Shown in pieces: positions 47,801-55,244 of a DNA stretch of 64,000 bases. The position numbers and the translations under genes were made by a program. The notes under the pieces were generated by a model that was not told the origin of the DNA, made no database searches, and saw only the letters and a program-made list of their open reading frames with translations. Origin of the DNA: Bacteroidota bacterium (lineage in GTDB: Bacteria > Bacteroidota > Bacteroidia > Chitinophagales > Chitinophagaceae); contig JAEZAM010000111.1 of the NCBI GenBank assembly GCA_023430465.1, positions 34,498 to 98,497 of the forward strand, in the 5' to 3' direction. The first letter of the stretch is position 1; each line of letters begins with the position of its first letter.

Positions 47801-49520
47801 GATCGAGCAGGGTGTGAAAAGTGCCGCGCTGTATCGTAATACACGCAACAGCATTGTAGCGCAGTACCTGACACTGATCATTCCAACGAATGGTGTGGCA
47901 TCACTCACTGTAGATGGCACTAATACATTTGATCATCAATATCCGCACCCTAACCTTGCAGGATATACGGTGGTGGTTAAACGCTGGGCTGGTGGTGAAG
48001 GACAGGCGATCGTGAAAAGTGACTCCGCATTTACCGCCATCACCTATGGTCTTGGCTCAGCAGAATCATACGGCTATAACGCGGGCACACTCGTACTGGA
48101 CCTGAATACCATCGCCAACATCACAAACGTATTCAATCCAAACAGTGGTCAGGCAAACGACTACACCTGTGAGGGTACACCATTCCGGTTCAAGTTCCTC
48201 GCTTCAGTGGAACCTGACCTGATCGAGTGGAATCTCAGTGCGATCCCGACGATGTCGCCAAATGCAAACGTGTCGCAGACCAACCCCGTGGCAACAGGTT
48301 CTGTAGTGATAAATGGGGTGACCTATTACGAGTACACCCTGCCAGGTGAGTACAGTATCTCAACTCCAGGTAACTATGTGCTCCCTGTATTCATCACTCA
48401 CCCTGACCTGGAAGGTTGCGAGTCCCGCCTGCAGACCTCATTGCCTATCCGCGTAGTGAGTGCGCCGAAGCCAGACTTCACCGTCACTGGAAACTGTATC
48501 GCCAGCACCACGCAGTTCAGCGGAACAGCCGTCACAAACCAGGGCCAGCCTGTTCTGACGTGGGCATGGGATTTCGATAACAACAATGCAACATCTAACG
48601 TACAGAACCCAAGTTATACGTTCACTGCAACGGGTACTTATAATGTGGAACTGAGCATCGTTTCTGCAGAAGGTTGTATCGGTGATACGATCAAGCAGGT
48701 GACGTTCGGAGCCGGCCCTGAAGCGGTATTCACGCCTGATTCGCTTGGCGTGTGCGCAGGTGATGATGCTACATTTGAAGTGGAGAACCCGGTCACAGGA
48801 GCGATATACAACTGGTATTCCGCGGCCACCGGTGGTACACTGGTACACACAGGCACGGCTTATACGCTTACAAACGTGACAGGTGCAACCAGCCTGTTTG
48901 TGGAGTCTGATCTCAATGGCTGTTTAAGTGCAACAAGAACCGAAGTGAAAGTGACCCTGGCTCCTGATCTTCCAAATCCAGTAGCGAGTGTGGATTCCGT
49001 GACCACGAACCTCGTTCGCTTCAAATGGACGGCGGTGCCAGGTGCAACGGGATACGAAGTAACAGCCAATGGCGGCGGTGCCTGGACGGTTCCATCTTCC
49101 GGTGCAAATGGCCTGACTCATACTATCACCGGTCTGAACCTTGGCCAAACGGTTACACTGCAGGTTCGCGCACTGGGTGGTTGTACCGAGGCAGTTTCCC
49201 TGGCGATCACAGCTACGACCGTCACTGATGAAATATTCATTCCGAATTCATTCACACCAAACAATGATGCGAAGAATGATGTGTTGAAGGTCTACAGCAA
49301 CTCCATCCGCGATATCCGTGCAACGGTGTTCAATCAATGGGGTGAGAAGTTGGTGGATGTACGCAATCCTGGTCGTGATGGAGATGGTGGATACAGGATC
49401 TGGGATGGAACACAGAACGGTAAAGTTCAGCCAAGCGGTGTTTATATGTATGTAGTCGAGATCATCAAGAATGATGGAACGAGGGTTCAGCGCAAAGGGT
49501 CAGTGAACATGATCCGCTGA
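38853..49520 (+). CDS. Giant T9SS-exported surface protein: four beta-helix modules, IgGFc-binding-like region, type B sorting domain
   Basis: A 3555-residue protein. Layout by reading: signal peptide 1-29 (ends DVFAQ); a beta-sandwich at 30-220; four tandem modules of about 560 residues (221-780, 781-1345, 1346-1906, 1907-2490), each an Ig-like domain followed by a right-handed parallel beta-helix with runs such as NTFRRCTIE, NLFENNTITGGYYG and VRNNI. Modules 1-3 end with a D-IGAYEF-type motif. A linker follows, then an IgGFc-binding-like region (about 2645-3085), a PKD domain (about 3205-3290), an Ig domain (about 3290-3370), a fibronectin III domain (about 3370-3455) and a gliding-motility/T9SS type B C-terminal domain (IPNSFTPNNDAKNDVL to VNMIR). 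It is probably displayed or released by T9SS as an adhesin or matrix protein, with PorP/SprF partners encoded downstream. The beta-helices could bind or cut polysaccharide, but I see no lyase catalytic signature. Confidence 0.9.
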   Translation: MRKFYLPKLSQWFLGLLALCIASVDVFAQTTVQIGTGTEVPANTLYSPVYRFTAGSTTTGSRSDIVFTPAEMAAAGIPNGAVITKVEFYKANAGTFLIPATHKMLMGNTSNTTLPTTTTWTSILASHTQVFSSTSFNVPNTAGWVAWNVTPFTYTGGSLEIATETVMTGGATGATDAFQWQYTLGHSDKIAGVSTSTGDVLSGNVTGYKHRPNIRITFNGSTPCAAPPIPGDAAVNIPFSCAGTPIAFTLSGNSFGTGMTFEWQRSATLNGSYTSVAPPSTNSLFNTTSPAGTWFYRAAVTCSGNTQYSDTISVTGSPLLAGGTYTINSDDPTGGTNFASFADAVTALSCGITGPVVFNVTTVDATYEEQLIIPQIPGASNVNTVTFNGNGNTLSFSSSNTNERATIKLNGADHFIFDSLIIQATGTYGFGIQLREGSDSNTFRRCTIETDIASTSTNYAGIVIATSNTSATTSGATLCYGNLFENNTITGGYYGVTVVGSSTQKINNTFRNNTIRDFYYYGVYLLYTSGTVMENNIITRPTRSVISLFNGFYLSTGVEGSLITRNRIFNSAGGDRTNSSAHYGVYSTGADGTAANPNIISNNLIYGLNGTGVMYGFYNTSSDHAKYFNNTVLLDDQNPFNTGVSRGFYQTTTATGIEVRNNIFHITRNSSGGGHALYMATAASTITSDYNNIVVSGMNNAGFLTSDYPSLSEWKTGTSKDANSEAIEPQYLDPLTGNYRPNNAALDNQGAALAAVTVDILGLPRATIPDIGAYEFTPINCTEPPVPGTIVSNISPACLGVPVTLSINGGTIGAGLAYQWQSSTDGGTTWNNISSATSSVLTTTQTTTTLYRVVYTCGASSATSTALTLVTPAGLAGTFTINSAQPTGGTNFTSFTDAYLAMACGITGPVVFNVTPGSGPYNEQLLMGAIPGSSVVNTVTFNGNGNTISYLSTAANARSTIRLSGTKHVSFDSLRVVAEGNGTGQYGWGIHLTNDADSNTFRRIVVEISKTQTTAADYAGIVISSSLSSPTATGAANCDNNLFENNTVTGGYYGMTIIGSSTAANRSNTVRNSRFLDFNTYGIYVNGSTRTTIDSNFISRPTRTSVSTVGGIYFTGLSTRALINRNTITNPFGGQTNTTSIFYGVYFSAVDALSNFENVVSNNLIYNINGGGNVYGLYNSGSDNVLYFHNTIHMDGTAGAEANVIAGFYQTTSAAGIQLRNNIITMARAGAAPTQAIFLNTPASTVTSNRNIYFSFIPGPTSYVVRSGDNTYATLLDWQGASTNDANSFYNDPAYRSIASGDFEPTNASIDDQGLPVNPPVTNDIQGEVRSATTPDIGAYEFAPPPCVTPPNAGVATVSQSPVCENTPVLLSVQGNSTGVGQTYQWQSSTDLAGTYAPISGVLTNPAFPIDASTTLYYRLAVTCSGNTAYSTPVQLIVNPALPGGTYVIDSTGNGDYLSFTDAVAAMSCGIAGPVVFEVEPNGPVYREHILIDSIPGTSAINTVTFNGNGNTLAFSSSLSDRRAVLTLRGADYLVFDSLTINGHGTNTYNWGVFLTNNADSNTFRRCTILSDTTGTSTVNFAGVVIGGSPTSLTSATTGVSLSDGNLFERNTITGGYHGVTVIGSSANPVRGNRFIGNTISNFYATGIYFTYNTNPVFEDNDIHRKTRVTVTTFEGIYGTAVSTGVRIEGNRIHHPFTASTSTSAGYGIYITGSDAPTPALAHKVINNTIYAFDVRGAAYGIYNSGSANAHYYHNSISIDNTTNTSTSATYGFYQVTAADGIEFRNNIISITRGGTGVKYGIYKSTAATQLTSDRNVVYVNGAAGTNNFGYAGGARPTQADWITNTSQDVNSIVDNPMYTDPANGDLRPMQALADNLGTSAGVALDIVNAPRSATTPDPGAYEFAVTPCTEPPTAGTTVATPNTGICLGTIINLTLNGNSSGGLQKYVWQRGASATGPWEDISDTLYLPEFDHELASGNLWFRASVTCGASTVFSTPVQVTLNPTLAPGDYTINPAIPASATNFQSFQAAVTAMQCGITGHVRFIAVPGTYAEQIRTYKIPGANQQATVTFMSQTGDPASVILTTTGTSGAMYTLRLDSTSWITFRDMTIAGQSTEYARAIEINGSASNDTIRNVIISVPQVAGTSTNVTGIFGTALTGSNNAFIRNTITNGSSGIYLSGTTTRSNNYLIDSNTVNGTYQYGIYTANINRVGVSYNTVNRSGVQNTSAYGIYLTNCDSAIRVNNNVINITNTGIAGYGIYSTGSAAVELARGSFSNNKVTAVTSNTGNLYGMYFTSTAKQDVFNNVIAVKTTGTTSYGIYSSTTGATAGGLNFYNNSVQNSSSSTTANIAMYLSQTSGAQGPTRMQNNIFSHTGGGIALSTVNLNFMYSNYNMFYTTGATLVQNGTANLYPTLKAWKDAALWDYESIVYRPAFISESDLQPDVASPDIWAVHGRGVQIPGNDKDFNGAARPTTLEAGVPDLGAFEFLPTANPVLLTAVPATPSANSIQSFMLGTDTVTQITWGANVPATIEGRRYSGVAPQGLATGQDYMYFYTDFDVTGTMPTGHSVKQFYVPSWLGFIGNEPIIKLGRINAANTWEVGTSSVVDIFRNNVSESNLNYIGNFTGLTDGNAAPPPPIVINPSDSSNRGTNFWVAYGHHSYFRGTNAQEMILYFGAGEQPATVTVRVNGTDWSRTYNVPANSAISSDFMPKYGLIDSRLLEPGLSDRGISITSDVPITAYAHIYASTNSGATMLLPVGTYGYEYYALTTKQNYDDDSYSWFYVVAAYDSTVVEITPSKPTLDGRPAGVPFTVNMKKGEVYQVMGALTSTTDGYDMTGSFIKSIGNANSRCYPIAVFSGSGRTNIGCGNATPTASGDNLIQQNFPSRAWGRRYLTAATSQQNTPSAQNTNIFKIVVKDPATVVRVNGVQLTGLIDNLYYQIESNSGEYITADRPIMVAQIMTSSSTAAGCGNVGYGDPEMIYISPIEQGVKSAALYRNTRNSIVAQYLTLIIPTNGVASLTVDGTNTFDHQYPHPNLAGYTVVVKRWAGGEGQAIVKSDSAFTAITYGLGSAESYGYNAGTLVLDLNTIANITNVFNPNSGQANDYTCEGTPFRFKFLASVEPDLIEWNLSAIPTMSPNANVSQTNPVATGSVVINGVTYYEYTLPGEYSISTPGNYVLPVFITHPDLEGCESRLQTSLPIRVVSAPKPDFTVTGNCIASTTQFSGTAVTNQGQPVLTWAWDFDNNNATSNVQNPSYTFTATGTYNVELSIVSAEGCIGDTIKQVTFGAGPEAVFTPDSLGVCAGDDATFEVENPVTGAIYNWYSAATGGTLVHTGTAYTLTNVTGATSLFVESDLNGCLSATRTEVKVTLAPDLPNPVASVDSVTTNLVRFKWTAVPGATGYEVTANGGGAWTVPSSGANGLTHTITGLNLGQTVTLQVRALGGCTEAVSLAITATTVTDEIFIPNSFTPNNDAKNDVLKVYSNSIRDIRATVFNQWGEKLVDVRNPGRDGDGGYRIWDGTQNGKVQPSGVYMYVVEIIKNDGTRVQRKGSVNMIR
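39513..46322 (+). repeat. Four tandem coding repeats of about 1.68 kb in the giant gene
   Basis: Repeat boundaries estimated from the protein: 39513-41192, 41193-42887, 42888-44570 and 44571-46322. Shared phrases are GITGPVVFNV, NTVTFNGNGNT, DSNTFRR, ITGGYYG and IGAYEF. Modules 1-3 are close to each other; module 4 is diverged (GITGHVRFIAVPG, LGAFEF). DNA identity is lower than protein identity, so the duplication is not recent. Confidence 0.8.
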
Positions 49521-49545
49521 TAGAATAATAATCTATGTGACAACT

Positions 49546-52500
49546 ATGAAGCATTCGGGAAAATATCTTCTTTTCGCTCTGATTATACTGACCGCAATGG
49601 AAGGGTTCGCACAGAACCTTTCCAATCGCGGCCGGGAGTTCTGGGTAGGTTATGGTCACCACCATTTCATGGAAACGGGATCGAACTCCCAGGAGATGGT
49701 CCTTTATCTTAGTGCGGAAGAAGCGGCTACAGTTACGGTATCTGTGGGAAATGGGAGTCTGTGGACACGCACCTATTCGGTGCCGGCAAATACGGTGATA
49801 GCAACCGACTACATGCCAAAGGCCGGGCCGGAAGATGCGCGACTGATGACCGTCCCCTGCTCATTCGCCGATCCCGGCGAAGTGTGCGGTGGTGTGGGAA
49901 GTTTCCTGAACAAAGCCATACATATCGAAAGCTCCGTACCGATCGTAGCATATGCGCATACCTTTGGTGATGCGTCATCAGGTGCAAGCATGCTGATGCC
50001 GGTGGAAACCTGGGGCTATAGTTATGTCACGCTGAACAGTAACCAGTCTTATGCTGAAAGCTGTTTTTCATGGGCCTATGCCATTGCATCGCATGACAAT
50101 ACATTGATCGAGGTTACGCCATCCGTCCCAACCCGCGACGGACGAGTGGCAGGTGTGCCTTTCACCGTCACGCTCAATAAAGGAGATGTTTACCAGAATA
50201 TGGCTGGTCCCGAAACGGGAAGCAATAAATTGCATTTCAGCGGTACGAAGATCCGATCGATTGCAAACGCCATGGGGGATTGTTATCCCATTGCAGTTTT
50301 CTCCGGCAGCAGTCGTACCAGCAACCAGACAGCCTGCGGTACCGGCGGGGGAGGTGACAATGATAACCAGCAATGTTTCCCCACACAAGCCTGGGGTAAA
50401 CGCTATCTCACTGCACCCACTTCACCATCCACTAATCCGTCAGGACGCATGTCAAACATGTTCAGGATTGCCGTGAAGGACCCAACAACGGTTGTAAAGA
50501 GGAATGGTACGCCGCTCACAGGTCTTACAGCAGGCACCTATTATACCTACCAGTCGAACACACCTGATTATATCGAATCAGACAAGCCGATCATGGTAGC
50601 ACAATACATGTCGGGAGCGTCAGGTTGTCTTACCGGTGGAGTAGGAGATCCGGAGATGATGTACATCAGCCCGATAGAACAGGGCATACGCAGAACGGGT
50701 TTCTATCGAAATGACCGCGAGAACATCAACTACAATTATCTCACGCTTATCATACCTACGGGCGGCATTCCTTCGCTGCGAATAGATGGTCTGCCAACCT
50801 TTGATCACTCGTATGCTCATCCGCGTCTTCCAGGTTACTCTGTTGTTGTAAAGCGATGGTCAGCCTTCCAGGCACAGGCGATCGTGTCCAGTGATTCTGC
50901 TTTCACCGCCATCACCTACGGGCTTGGCTCCGTGGAAAGTTATGGTTACAATGCGGGCACGATGATCAATAACCTGAATGCAGTGGGCGCCATTCAGAAT
51001 GCGTTGGATCCGCAGACACCGCAACACGCATTTACCTGCGCAGGCAGCCCGATAAAGATATCAGCCTTGCTGGCTTATCAGCCGACGAACATCGTGTGGC
51101 AATTCAGTGCACTTGGCGGAGTGGTGAGTCCCAATGCCGATATCAACCAGGCTGCACCGGTATCTTCCGGCACATCGGTGGTGAATGGCATCACGTATTA
51201 CCGTTATGATCTTCCCGGCGAATATATTTTCAATGCAGCCGATACTTTCCTTCTGCCAATTCTTACAACACACCCGGAGATCGAGAACTGCTACCGTCGC
51301 GAGACGCTGTCTATTCCGATCATTGTAAAAGAAATGCCCGTGGCAGATTTCAATTTCACCACAACAACTGCCTGCAGCCTGGATACAGTTTACCTGCATG
51401 CGCAAGGGGCAACTGCAGACGGGTATACCCTTGAATCATGGCAATGGAGTTTACCAGGTGGCGCTACTGCAACCGGTAAGGATACGCTTCATGTCTTTTC
51501 TGCGGGTGCTGCGCAAAACGTCCGCCTGTCAGTCGTGACAACAGAAGGTTGCGCCGCCGAGATCACGAAGCCGATTACCATTTACGCACCTCCTGTTGCA
51601 TCTTTTACCGCTGCCCCTGTGACGATCTGTGAGCAAGGGTCGGCCACGCTTACACCATCACATGTCTACGGCGGCACAGCAGGTATTACCGGATTTTATT
51701 GGGATTTCGGAAACGGCAATACATCCATGCCGTCAACCGCCGCGCCGGAGTCCACAATCTATAACACGTATGGAAGCTATACGGTGAAATTGGTTGCAAA
51801 AGTTTCTGATCTGTGCATCAGTGATACGCTGGAATCTATTATCAACGTGTACGCTAAACCAGTTGTAGATATTCAATATCCAGCAGGTTGTCTGCCCGCG
51901 GATGGCATTGTGCAGTTTACCAATAATACCTCCACTCCCGATGGCCAGGCGGTCAATAACCATCTTTGGAATTTCGGCGATCCGGCCGCCACACCCGGCA
52001 ACCCGAACACATCTGCTGTTGCCAGCCCCTCGCACGCCTATTCAAACTTTGGGGATTACGATATTACCTATAGCGTGATGAGCGCGCAGGGTTGTGTGAA
52101 GGATACCGTCATCGAGGCTACCTTCAATCTTAGTCCTGTCTTTGCATATGCACCGTTGCCGTCGATTTGTGAAAACGAAAACCCCGTATCAGTTGCCACG
52201 GCCACTGTGACAAACGGTGTACCGGGTACTGGTGTGTACAGTGGACCGGGTACAACGGCCGCAGGTATGTTTGATCCACGCATAGCCGGTCCCGGTACAC
52301 ATACTATCACCTATACTTATACCACTACGGCAAACTGTGTCGAGTCGATTTCTCAAACGGTGATCGTTCATCCGCGTCCTTTCGCGAGCTTCAGTTTTAA
52401 TAATACAGGATGCTTACCTGCTGATGGCCAGGTGACATTTACCAATAATTCCACCATAGCAGGCGGTGGAACACTGACCTGGCTTTGGAACTTTGGTGAT

Positions 52501-55203
52501 CCAAACGCGAGCGCACCAAACCCGAACACTTCCACAGCCCTTGACCCGTCCCACTTATTCCAGGAAGGAAACTATGATATAAGGTTGCAGGTGACGAGTG
52601 CGAACAATTGTGTCAAGGATACGACGATCAATGCCGTGTTTGCGCTGACGCCATTGCTTTCGTATCCTGCGGTGAACGCGGTATGTGATGGTGTAGCACC
52701 GGTGTCGGTTGCTACCGCTTCGGTGACGAACGGTGCTGCAGGTACAGGAACCTATAGTGGTGTTGGTGTAACGGCTGCCGGAATGTTCGATCCTGCCATT
52801 GCGGGTCCGGGCACACACACGATCACCTACACTTTCAATACAACAAGCGGCTGTACAGAAACGATCACGCAGACCATCCTGGTTCATGCGAAGCCTCTTG
52901 CCGATTTCATTTTCGATGACCCCGCCTGTCTGCCAACAAATGGCCTCGTGAATTTCGTGAATACCTCCACGATTGCTGATGCACAGACCCTGACGTGGGC
53001 ATGGAATTTCGATGATCCGCAGGCTACGCCGGGCAATCCGAATACATCAACCGTACAAAGTCCATCGCATAATTTTCATGATGGCAATTTCAACATCCGC
53101 TTAACCGTCACATCCTCCAATGGATGCGTAGACACTAAAACGGTGGATGCTGATTTCGCCCTCATGCCATTGCTGACCTACGCCGCAATACCGCCTCTAT
53201 GTGCCAACCCCGCAGGCCCCGTATCTGTGGCGAATGCGACTGTGGTAAATAACGTACCGGGAACGGGTGTTTACAGCGGGCCCGGAACAACTGCCGCCGG
53301 TATGTTTGATCCTGCGGCCGCCGGTGCAGGTACGCACACCATTACTTATACATTCACTTCGGCACGGGGTTGCGTGGAAACAGCCACACAAACCGTGACG
53401 GTGAATCCGTTGCCCGTTGTTGATTTCACCTGGAATAGCGGCACCTGCCTGCCGGCAAATGGTCAGGTTCAATTCAATAACCTCACGACGATTACAGGCA
53501 ACGGTCCGCTGACCTGGTCATGGAATTTCGATGATCCCGCGGCAACACCGGGCAATCCGAATACCTCGACCGCGCAGGCACCTTCACATAATTTCGGCGA
53601 AGGGAATTATGATATCACCCTCACTGCCACCAGTGCAAACGGATGCGTGGCAACCGTGACAAAGGCCGTTGCCTTTGCCGTAACGCCGGTACTCAATTTC
53701 CCTGTACTCGCAGCAGTATGTGAAAGCAATGCGCCATTCTCTATTGCTACAGCGACGGTTACCAACGGCATCAGTGGTACAGGCGTTTACAGTGGACCTG
53801 GTACATCCGCAAGCGGCAATTTTGATCCTGCCGCAGCAGGATCAGGAGTGCATACCATCACTTATACCTTCACTACCAATGGTGGCTGCTCACAAAGCAT
53901 CACGCAGACTATAGCCGTCAATCCAAGACCAGTAGCCGCATTCGTTACGGCGCCGGATGTATGTTTCGGAACGGCAGCCACACTTACCAGCAATGTGACC
54001 ATCCCTTCCGGTAATATTTCTTCCTGGAACTGGGACTTCGGAAACGGATCAACGCCATCATTCAATAATGGAAATCCTGTAACCGTCAACTATAGTGCAA
54101 CAGGTGATTATACGGTGAAACTTACTGCCATCAGTGACCAGGGCTGCGTCAGCCTGCCTGTACAGCAAGTTATACATGTGAGGCCGTTACCCGTGGCGGA
54201 CTTCACCGTGCCAACCAATATTTGTCTGCCGGGTGGCAATGCACAATTCCAGAATACCAGTACGATTGCAGGTAATGGCGCACTGACCTACGCGTGGAAC
54301 TTTGGAGACGGCAGTGGCCCATCCCCAGCCATCAATCCTGCACATGTGTATGCTGTTGCAGGAAACTATAATGTAACTGTTACGGCAACATCGGCCTTCG
54401 GTTGCACTGATGTCAGCGATGTTAAAGTTGTAAATGATTTCTATAGCAAGCCGGTAGCCGCATTCACTGTCACCCCTGCGGAAATCTGCCAGGGCGCCAA
54501 CACGGTGTTCACGGATGTCAGCACGCCTGCGGCACAGGTGACAGGCTGGATCTGGAACTTCGATGACGGTCGCCCGCCCGTGAACACACAAACACCGATC
54601 AGGCAATTTACAAATGCAGGCAGCTATGATGTGAGCCTGACTGTAACCAACCAGGCAGGATGTGTATCCGATCCGTTTATATTGCCCGTCACGGTGCATC
54701 TGCAACCGCAGATCGATGCAGGTCGCAGCTTTGTTGTGCCACAGGGAACGGTCTTGTCTTTCGAGGCCACCGCAAATTCACCGTCCCTGACCTTCCAGTG
54801 GACCCCTGCTGCCAACCTCAGTGATGCCACGGTCTTAACGCCATCCCTCACCGCGATGGAAGACCAGGTGTACACACTGACGGCAACAGGTGAGTTCAAC
54901 TGCACAGCATCTGATTTCCTGACAGTAAAGATTCTTAAACCCGTTAAAGTTCCAAATGCATTTTCACCAAACGGTGATGGTGTGCACGACAAATGGCTCA
55001 TTCCAAACCTGGGCGATTATCCCGGTTGCACTGTTGAGGTTTTCAACCGGTATGGCCAGCAGGTATTTGCATCAAGTGGTTATGGAACTCCATGGGATGG
55101 CCGATACAAGGGAGCCGATGTGCCGGTGGGCGTATATTATTATGTCATCCGCCTGGAGAATGGATTTAAGCCGATCACGGGTTCGCTGACAATTGTTAGA
55201 TAA
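49546..55203 (+). CDS. Giant T9SS-exported PKD-repeat protein with IgGFc-binding-like region
   Basis: A 1885-residue protein from the ATG at 49546 (a GTG three codons earlier is less likely). Signal peptide to about residue 22 (EGFAQ); an IgGFc-binding-like region at about 24-480 (REFWVGYGHHHFMETGS, DPEMMYISPIEQG, FTAITYGLGSVESYGYNAGT); PKD domains from about 595 (WDFGNGNTS); then four tandem units of about 172 residues (about 771-1461), each a PKD-like WNFGDP domain plus a GTGVYSGPG / AAGMFDP / THTITYTF domain. More PKD domains and a type B sorting domain (VPNAFSPNGDGVHDKW to LTIVR) follow. It begins 25 bases after the 3555-residue gene and shares its IgGFc-like and sorting domains. PorP/SprF follows by 41 bases. 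A surface adhesin or biofilm role is inference. Confidence 0.9.
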   Translation: MKHSGKYLLFALIILTAMEGFAQNLSNRGREFWVGYGHHHFMETGSNSQEMVLYLSAEEAATVTVSVGNGSLWTRTYSVPANTVIATDYMPKAGPEDARLMTVPCSFADPGEVCGGVGSFLNKAIHIESSVPIVAYAHTFGDASSGASMLMPVETWGYSYVTLNSNQSYAESCFSWAYAIASHDNTLIEVTPSVPTRDGRVAGVPFTVTLNKGDVYQNMAGPETGSNKLHFSGTKIRSIANAMGDCYPIAVFSGSSRTSNQTACGTGGGGDNDNQQCFPTQAWGKRYLTAPTSPSTNPSGRMSNMFRIAVKDPTTVVKRNGTPLTGLTAGTYYTYQSNTPDYIESDKPIMVAQYMSGASGCLTGGVGDPEMMYISPIEQGIRRTGFYRNDRENINYNYLTLIIPTGGIPSLRIDGLPTFDHSYAHPRLPGYSVVVKRWSAFQAQAIVSSDSAFTAITYGLGSVESYGYNAGTMINNLNAVGAIQNALDPQTPQHAFTCAGSPIKISALLAYQPTNIVWQFSALGGVVSPNADINQAAPVSSGTSVVNGITYYRYDLPGEYIFNAADTFLLPILTTHPEIENCYRRETLSIPIIVKEMPVADFNFTTTTACSLDTVYLHAQGATADGYTLESWQWSLPGGATATGKDTLHVFSAGAAQNVRLSVVTTEGCAAEITKPITIYAPPVASFTAAPVTICEQGSATLTPSHVYGGTAGITGFYWDFGNGNTSMPSTAAPESTIYNTYGSYTVKLVAKVSDLCISDTLESIINVYAKPVVDIQYPAGCLPADGIVQFTNNTSTPDGQAVNNHLWNFGDPAATPGNPNTSAVASPSHAYSNFGDYDITYSVMSAQGCVKDTVIEATFNLSPVFAYAPLPSICENENPVSVATATVTNGVPGTGVYSGPGTTAAGMFDPRIAGPGTHTITYTYTTTANCVESISQTVIVHPRPFASFSFNNTGCLPADGQVTFTNNSTIAGGGTLTWLWNFGDPNASAPNPNTSTALDPSHLFQEGNYDIRLQVTSANNCVKDTTINAVFALTPLLSYPAVNAVCDGVAPVSVATASVTNGAAGTGTYSGVGVTAAGMFDPAIAGPGTHTITYTFNTTSGCTETITQTILVHAKPLADFIFDDPACLPTNGLVNFVNTSTIADAQTLTWAWNFDDPQATPGNPNTSTVQSPSHNFHDGNFNIRLTVTSSNGCVDTKTVDADFALMPLLTYAAIPPLCANPAGPVSVANATVVNNVPGTGVYSGPGTTAAGMFDPAAAGAGTHTITYTFTSARGCVETATQTVTVNPLPVVDFTWNSGTCLPANGQVQFNNLTTITGNGPLTWSWNFDDPAATPGNPNTSTAQAPSHNFGEGNYDITLTATSANGCVATVTKAVAFAVTPVLNFPVLAAVCESNAPFSIATATVTNGISGTGVYSGPGTSASGNFDPAAAGSGVHTITYTFTTNGGCSQSITQTIAVNPRPVAAFVTAPDVCFGTAATLTSNVTIPSGNISSWNWDFGNGSTPSFNNGNPVTVNYSATGDYTVKLTAISDQGCVSLPVQQVIHVRPLPVADFTVPTNICLPGGNAQFQNTSTIAGNGALTYAWNFGDGSGPSPAINPAHVYAVAGNYNVTVTATSAFGCTDVSDVKVVNDFYSKPVAAFTVTPAEICQGANTVFTDVSTPAAQVTGWIWNFDDGRPPVNTQTPIRQFTNAGSYDVSLTVTNQAGCVSDPFILPVTVHLQPQIDAGRSFVVPQGTVLSFEATANSPSLTFQWTPAANLSDATVLTPSLTAMEDQVYTLTATGEFNCTASDFLTVKILKPVKVPNAFSPNGDGVHDKWLIPNLGDYPGCTVEVFNRYGQQVFASSGYGTPWDGRYKGADVPVGVYYYVIRLENGFKPITGSLTIVR
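51856..53928 (+). repeat. Four tandem coding repeats of about 517 bases in the PKD-repeat gene
   Basis: Units start near 51856, 52375, 52891 and 53410 by residue counting. Each encodes CLPADG or CLP(T/A)NG, a W.WNF(G/D)DP PKD core, then V(S/N)VA.A.V and YSGPGTTAAGMFDP. The regular period and the persistent cysteines suggest disulfide-stabilised stalk domains. Confidence 0.8.
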
Positions 55204-55244
55204 ATAAAAGATCATAAACTTTTCACTATACTAAAACGACTACG

